Origin: Symsagittifera roscoffensis
Lineage: Eukaryota; Xenacoelomorpha; Acoela; Convolutidae
NCBI RefSeq assembly: GCF_963678635.1
Contig: NC_087066.1
Location: 33,919,301 to 33,983,300, forward strand
Reading direction: 5' to 3'
Length of the DNA stretch: 64,000 bases
In this document: piece after piece, positions 55,451 through 64,000 of the stretch
Layout of the letters: each line of letters begins with the position of its first letter
Position numbering within the stretch: the stretch's first letter is position 1
Position numbers and translations under genes: made by a program
Notes under the pieces: generated by a model
Database searches by the model: none
Told to the model about the DNA's origin: nothing
Seen by the model: only the letters and a program-made list of their open reading frames with translations

Positions 55451-57430
55451 GCTAGAATGTGCTACCAGTTTATCAATAACAATCGAAAATCTTTCCAGCT
55501 CAGCTATTCTTTTGTTTAGCAGTTATTTTCGACAAGATTCGCCTATAAAAGAGCCCAAGATTAGAAGCTCTTCCATGAATTTGGTTTGTAATTTTGGACA
55601 AATTTGTGCCACTCACCCGGATAGCGCAGCCGATTCTTCCGATTCATGCTAAAAATGACGTTAAGCATCTGATTTACAAATTACAAACCCTCCTGAGTAG
55701 TCTTAATTAAAAAACCTCCTGAGCAATGGAAAGTCAGAGAAAAAGAGACTCAAAATATTTCGGAAGAACAAATTTCTGTTTTTCAACAGAACAAGAATGT
55801 TTCTGAGAAACGCTAAACACGGCCGTTTTTACAAAAAACAGCATGTCGAAAAACAACAGCCGAGTATGACACGAAAAACAATCGTGTAAAAGAGAGAAAG
55901 GATAATGAACAAAACGCTCAGCTGAAGTCTCCTTCCGCGACAGGCAGAACTAAAAAGGAGCTTGCTTGTGGAAAAGAGCGGAACCGGAAGAACCAGTGGG
56001 ATAACGGGGACAGCTCCGAATCCTCCTTAGAGGTGGAAGTTAAGAGAAAACGACTAATGGGTCTAAAAGGTAATTGTCAATAAATATCTTTAATTAGGGT
56101 TTCTAGCACTGTTTTTTTAAACAAAAATCACGTTGTCCGAGGAATCCAGACCCAGGTATGATAATTTTTTATGTAACAAAAACTGAAAAAAATCGTTTGG
56201 CTGCTTGACTAAAAAATGGTAACACGATGGTTGGAACTTAAGCAGACCAAACAATCAACTGGCTTGGTCGAGACTCTTGAAAACTGATGTCTTCCAGTCG
56301 CAATAGGTACTTTTTCTACGCTTCGTCACTGTGTAAATCCAGGATGAAGGTTACAACCTTCCGAAATTGTTCCAAATTTGTGTTGTAATGCGTACTTGTC
56401 GTCGGTCCAAGAAAACATAGTTGCACTTTTTATGTGTTTGGCTTATGCCATAGCTTTTTTCCAATTTCAGTATACTTTTATGATCTAGGAGCACTTTCTT
56501 ATAATTCTCGGCTAGATTTCAATCAATGAAATACAAACGTTTGCATTAGGTTCAAGCCTTTATTCAAGCCTCTGTATTGTCTCAGTGAACAGTGGTGGCG
56601 CCTCGGGTTCAGCATGTTGTGTTCCGTCCTCCGACATATTGATAGAGTTTCTTTAAGCAAAGAAACTCAGTTTACTTTAGGCGCATTTGTACAATCCAAC
56701 CAGTTCGGAAAAACGTGATTCAGTATAGTGTACTATTAAGCAAATTAAAAATAATCCTTAAAATTAGTTCAAGTGAAACTGAGCACTTCGAGTTCTCATC
56801 ACGCCCTATCAAATTACTAAAGGAGTGTGGAGCAGTTTCAGCTCTTCGTCACATTACGAAATTTCATCGTTCTGCAAAAGCCTTGATGGCAATGGGTCGC
56901 AAATCTTCATATATTTTTATGAGGATGATAAGTTTTGCTCCAAAAAGAGAAAAGTGCTAACGGTTCGGGTACTTGATCTTCTATAAGGTATAGAAATTGA
57001 GCACCGCGTTTTCTAATACAGCCTCTAAAGACTTGGGGATCAACCTTGTCCGGACCCGCCCCGACCCATTTCAAAATGATATAATTGCTTTTTACACCTT
57101 GAACTCAGTTACAGCGGTTACGAAGTTTTCCGGGACAAAGACATTTATATCAGCTTTTTTGGCTGCTGAGATACCAAATTCTCTTAGCTATGTAAGATTC
57201 GCCCAGAAGAAGTTTCAAGTCAAAAATGGGCTCCATCCACCTCTTTCTAATTCTGTTTTCCGGAGTTACTTCTTATTTTTCTGAACCAATTTCAAAGTTT
57301 CCATCTCTCCATAACTCCTGTCTTCATTCCATTCTCCCATTTCACTGTCCTCCAGTACTGATTAGATTTTTTCTTTCCTCGAGATCTGACTGGGGCGGGC
57401 TTGGCCCTTAATGATGGGGTTTAGGCAGTG
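55451..57430 (-). repeat. RT thumb fragment and inverted-repeat unit 4 (left arm and RT pieces)
   Basis: Bases 55451-55650 are a minus-strand copy of the RT thumb piece at 47.5-47.7 kb. Bases 55914-56345 match the left arms of the other units; the minus-strand RT region follows (56700-57110). At 57345-57420 lies the minus-strand counterpart of the conserved segment at 61820-61880 that precedes RT in this family. No right arm is seen. Confidence 0.5.
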
Positions 57431-57900
57431 AAACCTTATTGGATCTTTTTTTTGCTTACTATAGAGCTAAAAAGCTTTGCTTCTTTACGAACACTTTTGC
57501 GTTGTTCTAGAAAAAACGAAAGGATGTCAGAAAAACGAGTCAATCAGTAAATTTGGAGAAATTATCAATAATTCATCAATCTTGGAGAAATTTTCATTGA
57601 TTCAATTTAAAGACTTTCTGACAAGGGAACACGCGAGTCCTTAGACAATCTATTGAATACTCGAATACCAAAAATATTTGTGCACAAGCTGGAGAGCGCC
57701 CACACCAGCTTTATATAAATTCATCAAAAAACAATGTTGCATGAATTAGGTCAAGTTAGCATTTAATGCTTTGTCATTAAAGATATTTACTCCAACCGTC
57801 CCTCTTCTACAAAAGCACTATGAATTGCGTCTTACGCAGTGATCTGCACCCGCGTATAGAAAGGATAGCGCTCCTGTGCAGCGCGAAGCCTATCTTAGTT
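57431..57900. other. Interval without recognised features
   Basis: AT-rich sequence between two retrotransposon remnants. I see no gene, repeat match or RNA in it. Confidence 0.4.
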
Positions 57901-58168
57901 CTTATAAAGTTTATTGTTTCTGAGTTGCTTTTCACTGAGTTTTTCCTCTATGCCCCCTTTCACTAAGTTTTCACCTATGTGCTGCATTGTCCGTAAAGCT
58001 GCTGGTGCGGCACCTTCATTGCAGCCAAAAATGAGCGGGCAAAAGCTGCTCTATTTGACTTGTACATCTCTCTGTTGGAATTTTGAGATTTTAAACGATT
58101 CGTGGTACTTTTAAGCGTCTTCCAGTAATCTTCGTAAAGTTTTTGCGTGCGAGATGAAGACTTTGTTA

Positions 58169-58354
58169 TCAAAAAAAGTTCGAGCCCCATAATCCATTTG
58201 CTTTTACAGCTAGTCGAGCGTATTCATCAGTTGTGGTTGAATTGTTGACAAAGCTCTCGCCGTGCAACGACTGAAGTTTCGGCTCGACTTCAACATCATA
58301 GCAAACATCGCTCATGAGGTTGGCAAAGTTATCTCTGATTTCATCTTGCCTCAT
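58169..58354 (-). pseudogene. Restriction-like endonuclease region fragment
   Basis: This is a 61-codon minus-strand frame with (M)RQDEIRDNFANLMSD, VEVEPKLQSLHGES and ARLAVKANGLWG. The pattern R-(H/Q)-(N/D)-x-(I/L)-R-D followed by VEP and an acidic/aromatic box is common at the C-terminus of animal non-LTR elements. The usual RHN is RQD here and the expected D before ARL is Y, so key residues are changed. Confidence 0.5.
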
Positions 58355-58659
58355 GTGGGTGTATCCACTCTTAGCACAGTGAAGGGCGTGGGTAAAATCA
58401 AAAGATTGACCACATGCATATGTGAGTGGAATGTTGGTTGGTTCCTATCCATATCATAGATAAACTCCATTCCGGAATTTGGTTTTATTTAGTTTGAAAT
58501 TATATCTGCTAAGTGGCAGTGCGTTGAACCAGTTTCAGGCTCCTTTTTTGGAGGCTAGCTCAAGTGCGTATTTTTTACTGTCACCGAATTTTTCAAAATG
58601 TTAGTTTTCTTTTGGTTTGTTCTTTCAGTTTTAAGTGTTTTATTTTTTGTAAAGACTTT

Positions 58660-58989
58660 TCATTGCTCAGACACAGCTTTTAATGGGTCGCATGTGCCTA
58701 TGACAGACGATGTTTTAACTGTTTTTTCTAAAAAATTTTCATTGATAGAAGTTAGCTTGATATTTAGACCACCCATTTTTAGTGGCAAAGAAGCGATGTC
58801 TCTAAGTTGATGGCTGATCTTATCTTTATCAATTAAATTTGGAATGAGTTTTGCCTGCAGTATCTTCTCGCAGGCCTGTAAGTTTGCTGTGGTATTGGGG
58901 CTAGTTCTAGCTAAAAACGATAATGTTTTGAACCATTTTGTTTTAACAGGTGTACACGTTTCATGATGATGTTTTCGCAATCTTGTCAT
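58660..58989 (-). pseudogene. Post-RT segment of the non-LTR element
   Basis: This is a 109-codon minus-strand frame. SLPLKMGGLNIKL matches the (L/A)LP.(K/R).GGL.(I/V) signature that follows the RT thumb in this family. The N-terminal part is charged and holds HHHETC. It is open but isolated from the catalytic RT domain. Confidence 0.55.
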
Positions 58990-59618
58990 GTTTTTTCAGT
59001 ATTTTGTTATGTTTTTGTAACCTGTTACTAAGAAAGTTTTACTTTCAGTCTCGGATTGTATGATAGAACCAAGTACTCCTGCCTCTTTTTTATTTTCAAT
59101 ATCGGTGTTTTTGAATATTTTTATCGCCTCATTTTAATTTTCATCTTTCATAATGAGCTGGCACTTCGATGCTTTTACATGATATCCAAAAAAATTTCCG
59201 CGTTTGATATTGTTGTCAAGAACTGCTTGCAGGCTTTTCAAAATTCCGACTGCGTTTCCACCGTCTGCATACCATTTTTGAGTTAGGCTGTTACGTTGAC
59301 AAATTTTATTGAATTTAAAGTGGCTTTTTACCCGTTAAAAAACTGGTCGAGATCCCCCATTATGCTATTACTTGCCTTCTTGCTATAGTTTTGGAGTTTG
59401 ATCCATCACTGTCTGATTTCGTTTCGCATAGCATTAGATGAGGGAATATCATTATTGCATGCATTGCGTATGTGTTTTCTTGTTTTTCAATTAACGAGCT
59501 CAGGGTTCTGCTTAGAGTTTTTTTAAATTTAAACCCATCTCTGTTTTTTGCGAGGATCATGAAGACTGATTTCCCGTGCAATACTTGGCTGTAGGTTGTT
59601 CTCATTTTATATTTTAGT

Positions 59619-59906
59619 TCAGGTGTGGGATTTGATCAGGGTTCGGGTGTGCCTGTTAGCAATTGCAGGAACTTCATAGTTGGTCGAAGGAGCTTGTTGA
59701 GGTTGAGTTGGAGGGACTTGGATGTCAGTTGTAGTATTGTCTGTAATTAGGGAGGTGCAGCGAATGCAGTTGAAATTATTATCGTGATCGCTACCTCGGT
59801 TGGGGCCGCTGCATTTTATATCCATAAAGGCTGTGCATGTTGTGCACCAAATTCCACGGCCGCGTAGGTGGTTTTTACATAATATACAATATTTTTGGTC
59901 GGACAT
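59619..59906 (-). CDS. PHD-like zinc finger, N-terminal fragment of the non-LTR element (95 aa)
   Basis: Cys residues C7, C10, C21, C24, C32, C47 and C50 follow a PHD-type C4-H-C3 plan (CILC, CTTC, IKCSG, CIRC). The expected His two residues before C32 is Asp (D29). A Pro/Gln/Thr-rich linker follows. Such fingers sit at the N-terminus of several animal non-LTR retrotransposons and may bind chromatin. The frame stops after TLIKSHT, so only this domain could be made. Confidence 0.55.
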   Translation of the reverse strand: MSDQKYCILCKNHLRGRGIWCTTCTAFMDIKCSGPNRGSDHDNNFNCIRCTSLITDNTTTDIQVPPTQPQQAPSTNYEVPAIANRHTRTLIKSHT

Positions 59907-59930
59907 TATATTAGGAGGAACGGTGTCGTC

Positions 59931-61327
59931 AGATTATCATGAGAAATTAGAAATAATCTAAGCAAGAAAACTTGTGAAGAAGTCATTACCAAAGAACGAG
60001 AAACGAATATAGTCTGGGCAGAACATTTGACGGGTCAAAATTGAGTTAGGATTGGACGAAAAAATGAGTGTATGTGGATGAACACATTTTTTAATTAAGT
60101 TAAACAGCACTTGTTTATGAATGTAGAGTTTGCAATTAACATCATTGTTATTGGAGCTTTGGATTGTTTTAGGGATGACTAGGGTTTTGGATTGAAAATA
60201 GTTTGTAATTAGATTGAATAAGTTTTTCCACTTTAGCTCAACTTCTCGTGGATGCAGCCTATCATCATTAAACCCGGCCTAGTTACTGTATTGAGGCGCT
60301 TTGGTCTGTATTGTAAATCTGTTTCATAGAGATCGTGGATTGTGGCGCCGCGGTAAGAGTAAAAAGAATTGTAGATGTTACTAGAGTTGATTTGATATAA
60401 TTTGTCCTTGATATGTCAATTACAAGATTCTGTGAGAAGTCAGGGATACGACTTGCCTGGAATCGGGGCATGCACTTGAAACAGAAACAGCGAAGGCAAC
60501 TGAGAAGATATTAAGCGGAAAGATGGGGAGATGGGTGGTCAATGAATCGAAGAGTTTAATTTAAATCTGAAAGTTTCAAAAAAGCACATACAAAAAAGTG
60601 ATAGGTGGGAAATGTACGACCTGTGGTGTTGTTGAAGGGTAGTTCCACCTACCGACTCCTTCTTGCGTCTAGATACGCCAGGGAAACTTGAATCGCCTAG
60701 CGAGATTAGTTAAGATAATCGGAAGAGGAAAGTCCAGAGCCCATATGATATGAAAACACAAAATCGGAAATTTTGAACAAAAAAAATCTATTTATTAAGT
60801 TTATTTCAACAATTAAACTAATGGATGAGTTTTGTTGACAACGAAAAAATTATTAAAAAATTAATTGAAAAAAAAATTATATAATCTATAAATTTCACAG
60901 ATAAGGAACAATCTCTCCGAGCTCAAAAGATTCAGCGATTCAAAAATTTGTAATGAATAAGTTTATCATAACAAATTTATCCTAATTGTTGTGATAAACT
61001 TATGAATTAGGTGTGATACGTATGATTTATGTCGAGCGCCCTTCGAGGGATTTTAGAGATAGGTCTGTCAAGTAGGTCTCTGGTCTGAGGGAAGGAGTTG
61101 CTGGCCTGGGGAGACTTGTGGTGCGCCGCTGGACCTTCTGAAATCGGGTGAGATTGTTCCTTTTCAGCGAGTTTTATAAATTTTATATATTTTTTTTTAA
61201 AAAAATTGTAATAGTTTTTTCTTCGTCTAAAAAATTCCAATTCTGATACGATGGTTTAGTTCAGTTCTTGTGTCCAATCTAATTTCTTTTTTTAAACTTT
61301 TTTTAACCCTTACGCCGCGCCATCAAG
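59931..61327. other. Interval without genes, with a strong palindrome
   Basis: This is AT-rich sequence upstream of both flanking retrotransposons (they point away from each other). It includes 60957-61003, an 18-bp inverted repeat with an 11-nt loop and one mismatch (ATAAGTTTATCATAACAA versus TTGTTGTGATAAACTTAT). A short minus-strand frame at 61007-61240 has no motifs. Confidence 0.4.
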
Positions 61328-63060
61328 ATGAGGAAAAACAACAAGGAGTGTACGAGGAAAAAATGCTTAAAAACTTCAGGACTTTTAAAATTGACAAGAT
61401 GCGATTGTTGTTTTAACTGGTATCAAATCGATTGTGTAAAAGTAAGTCTTAGCGTCTCTAAAAAATTCCAATTATTTTCAACGTCCTAAAAAGTGTTTTA
61501 ATGTGAATAATGCTTCAAACTGTCAAAAATGCTTCAATTGGTGATGACTTATTGATACATAGTTATGTAAATTCATCCATTTCTAAAGTGCTAATGAGAG
61601 TACCTAAGGTTTCGGTTGTTCTCTTGGCGGAAAGTCTTTTGGATAAAATGAATGATAGTTACTACAATGTAGAAAGTCTTACTTATTGGCTGGTTTTTCT
61701 GACGTCTTTCTTGTTTTTTCTTGAAAAACCCAGGAGAAGTGGTCGTAAACAAATGACAGCTATGAGCTCTAAAAAAAACAAAAAATTTAGAGCAAATATT
61801 GTTTCACTGCCCAAAACTCGTCCTCGAGGGTCAAGCCCGCCCCAGACAGATCTCGAGCAGAGAATAAAGCTAATCAACAGCAAGCTCGATGAGGGAAATA
61901 TAAAAGGTAGAATGAGGCTGACTGTTTCAGATGACAAGATCGCACCTTTTCGATTCCTTATTATGAAAAATTGCTATCTAAACACCCAAAAAGAGCTGAT
62001 TTAAATGCCCGAAACCCGGAAAACGTCGATAGTTGTTTCGTAACTGAGTTTAAGGTGTACAAAGCAATAGTGTCGTTTCCAAATGGTTCGGGAGCCGGTC
62101 CGTACAAGATTATCCCCCAAGTTTTTAAAGACCTTATTAGTTAATCAAACGGCAATACGGGGCTCGTTTTCTTAAAATCGCTTACTAAGCTCCTAAATAA
62201 ATAGGTGAAGATGAAGTCCCGGAATGTTAAGACTTTTCTTTTTGGAGCAAAACTTATCGCCCTCGTGAACATAGATGGAGGTTTTTGACCAATTGCCATC
62301 GACAACACGCTCAAACGCATCGCATCTATATGCGCAGGAAGCAAGGCTCTCGCAGAGTGAGAATTTTTTTGGAAGTTTTCAAGTAGGATGTGATCCTAAC
62401 CGAGGAGCTAAAGTTACTGCACACTCCTTTGATAGAGCGTGTTGACCACCCAAAGTGCTCAATTTTACTTAAATTGTATTCTAGTAGTGCATTTAGTTCG
62501 CTGAATAGAGAAACTATGCTGAATCACGTTTTTTCAGACTGCCGGGGTTGTACAAATAAATTCATTGCGCCTACAGTAATCCGAGTGATCTTTTTTATGG
62601 TTATTCCATCATTATGTCGGAGAACGGATCACCATAAGGGGATCCCGATGCTCCACCGCTTTTTGTTGAAAAAATACAGACGCTAGTACAACAGCTTGAA
62701 TCCAAAATAAACGTTTGGTAGTTAGATTATGGAAACCTAGCCGTCGACTACATGATAGCACTCCGAGACCTTAAAAAATTACTGAAAGCAGAAAAAGACT
62801 ATGGGTTAAGCCTAAACATCAAAAAATGTGAGCTCTGTTTTGTAGGACAGACCACAAACACGCAGTACAACACAATTATAGCTCAATTTGAAAAATTATG
62901 TCCTAAAATAAAAACAAAATTCAAGGATGAACTTGTAATCTTGGGCTGCCCTATAGGCGAATCTTGTCAAAAAGAACTACTAAAAAAAAGTAGCTGAGTT
63001 GGAAAAGATTTCGGAAGTTATTGATAAGCTGGAGGCACAATATGCTTTTTAGCTCCTAAA
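61328..63060 (+). mobile_element. Degraded non-LTR retrotransposon (plus strand)
   Basis: The first frame (61328-61489, 53 codons) has a partial Cys-rich finger, RCDCCFNWYQIDCVK. The second (61510-62004) carries NSKLDEGNIKGRMRL and SDD, a conserved pre-RT segment. RT pieces follow in mixed frames: SFPNGSGAGPYKIIPQVFKD (about 62080), LFGAKLIALVNIDGGF then PIAIDN (about 62235), LDYGNLAVDYM (about 62730, the YLDDG-type active site with a stop and Asp to Tyr), and YGLSLNIKKCELCFVG with ELVILGCPIGESCQKELL (62752-62997). It is the most complete member of the family scattered through the window, but inactive. Confidence 0.7.
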
Positions 63061-63126
63061 AATGGCTTGAGAATGCCAAAACTCCCATACTTTTTTTGTG
63101 TACAACGTTAAAATACAAGACTGTGA

Positions 63127-63770
63127 TTGGTCAATTTTCAGACATGTTTGCTTAGAACTAAAGAAACTGCTCATTTTCAGTGGAAAACCGGAAGTTTTCC
63201 GGTCTCGTGTGAACAATTCCTAGCTTATATTGAAGATAAGAACCTAATTGTAGAATCTGAAAAAGTTAGCGAAGCCAACAGAGATGCTGTTCAGAGGAAG
63301 CTGTATCAGGAAGTCATTATGCACCTCAATGATGCTACTTTGCAGATGATCATTGCTCAGAATAACAGGAATGGATTCGAAATTTGGAAAAAATTGCAAA
63401 AAACTGTTAGGCAGATTCAAACAAGCCAAGTCATTGTGCTTTGGCAAGTGTTTCTGGAACTCAAGAAGAACGGTGAATCGATGATAGAATTTCTAAACAA
63501 AGTGGACAACATGTGTTCTAACTAAAATCTGCAGATAAAAAGATCAGCGATAACCTGAAAACAGCCATAGTTCTTAAAGCATTGCCACAAGAATACGACT
63601 CATTCATAGCTGCAATACGATTCCAGCAGATATCGTATCTACAATTGAAACTTTCAGGGAAGGAAGTGCGTTGTTTATTACTGATGAGGATGGGACGCAA
63701 CAGCGAGTACATGGTGTTGGAGAAGTTTTCCTCCCATTCTACGATCACAAAAAGCTAAGTACACGTGAAA
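63127..63770 (+). pseudogene. gag: Ty1/copia-type Gag fragment
   Basis: The first 132 codons contain NDATLQMIIAQNNRNGFEIW followed by KKLQKTV and FLELKKNGESMIEFLNKVDN, the pattern of copia-family Gag (A..IW..L, then K.GESM.EFLNK). A frameshift near 63523 moves the sequence to another frame (NLKTAIVLKALPQEYDSFI), the normal continuation, and a second shift near 63630 gives EGSALFITDEDG. No zinc knuckle is found before the window end. It is a broken copy; the rest may lie to the right. Confidence 0.65.
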
Positions 63771-64000
63771 TCTCCGGCGCGCATTGTATGCGCCGAGCTA
63801 CAAATTTTATTTGATATCAGTTTCACTTCAAGTTAAGCAAGGAAACACAGTGATGTTTAACCAAAGTCAGCATATACGTGTGGGTCAACAAAAACTTTAT
63901 ATTATTGAAAGAAATATTCTTTTTTGGTTTAAACATAGTGCAAAAGAGTCAAATACGTCGGAATTGTCTATTGCTAAGTGGCATGCAAAGTTTTCGCATG
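63771..64000. other. Right-edge sequence without recognised features
   Basis: AT-rich sequence after the copia-type Gag fragment. No motif is recognised. Confidence 0.3.

Larger units (their letters stand above)
57901..59930 (-). mobile_element. Degraded non-LTR retrotransposon with PHD-like N-terminus (minus strand)
   Basis: In minus-strand order the pieces are a PHD-like zinc finger (59906-59619), a segment with YSQVLHGKSVFMILAK (59605-59360), a post-RT segment with SLPLKMGGLNI (58989-58660), and a C-terminal nuclease-like region with RQDEIRDNFANLMSDVCYDV and YARLAVKANGLWG (58354-58169). These belong together in one family of animal non-LTR elements. The catalytic RT part (roughly 59000-59350) is lost or too decayed to read. 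Frames change between pieces, so it is dead. Confidence 0.7.

Overview
The window is animal nuclear DNA, almost certainly from an invertebrate. It is AT-rich, has no bacterial gene structure, and is filled with retroelements: Ty3/Gypsy-type LTR elements, fragments of non-LTR retrotransposons carrying a restriction-like endonuclease domain, and a Ty1/copia gag. I could not recognise a host gene, tRNA or rRNA, and I cannot name the species. All family assignments come from motifs read by eye; no database search was possible.

The main content is two plus-strand copies of one very large, multi-gene LTR retroelement. Copy 2 (26201-44901, about 18.7 kb) is complete end to end. It starts TG, ends CA, has 4-bp CCAG duplications on both sides, and sits inside another repeat whose two halves can be rejoined across it. 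Its order is 5' LTR (shortened), leader, a small basic pre-gag ORF, gag-protease-RT in one 1861-codon frame, a one-base frame break, RNase H-integrase, about 0.7 kb of spacer, two tiny membrane proteins (ORF A, ORF B), ORF C (which has no start codon), a large Env-like glycoprotein, ORF D (601 codons), an intron placed 3 nt after the ORF D stop, a long structured 3' region, and the 3' LTR. Neighbouring genes after pol overlap by a few bases (ATGA overlaps at A/B and env/D, 13 nt at C/env), as in compact viral genomes.

Copy 1 (1-14154) is an older, decayed relative cut by the left window edge. It has stops and frameshifts in gag, pol, env and ORF D, and two large deletions in pol. Most differences between the copies in env, ORF C and ORF D are at silent positions, so these unknown proteins were under selection in the element lineage. 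Against this background, 308 bp of env and 101 bp of the 3' non-coding region are identical between copies.

The rest (14155-26200 and 44902-64000) is a graveyard of non-LTR retrotransposon pieces in both orientations. It includes several near-tandem copies of one repeat unit (19.4-21.2, 23.6-25.3, 25.3-26.2 plus 44.9, 45.0-46.5 and 49.9-50.4 kb), and RT fragments bounded by long imperfect inverted repeats (48.0-49.7 and 51.6-53.1 kb). There is a minus-strand element with an N-terminal PHD-like zinc finger (57.9-59.9 kb), a plus-strand relative (61.3-63.1 kb), and a copia-type gag at the right edge.

How the large element's genes may work together: gag, protease, RT, RNase H and integrase make the particle and copy and insert the DNA. 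The Env-like protein, the two small membrane proteins, and ORFs C and D form a second module that looks virus-derived and could allow an enveloped, infectious phase. That last step is inference.
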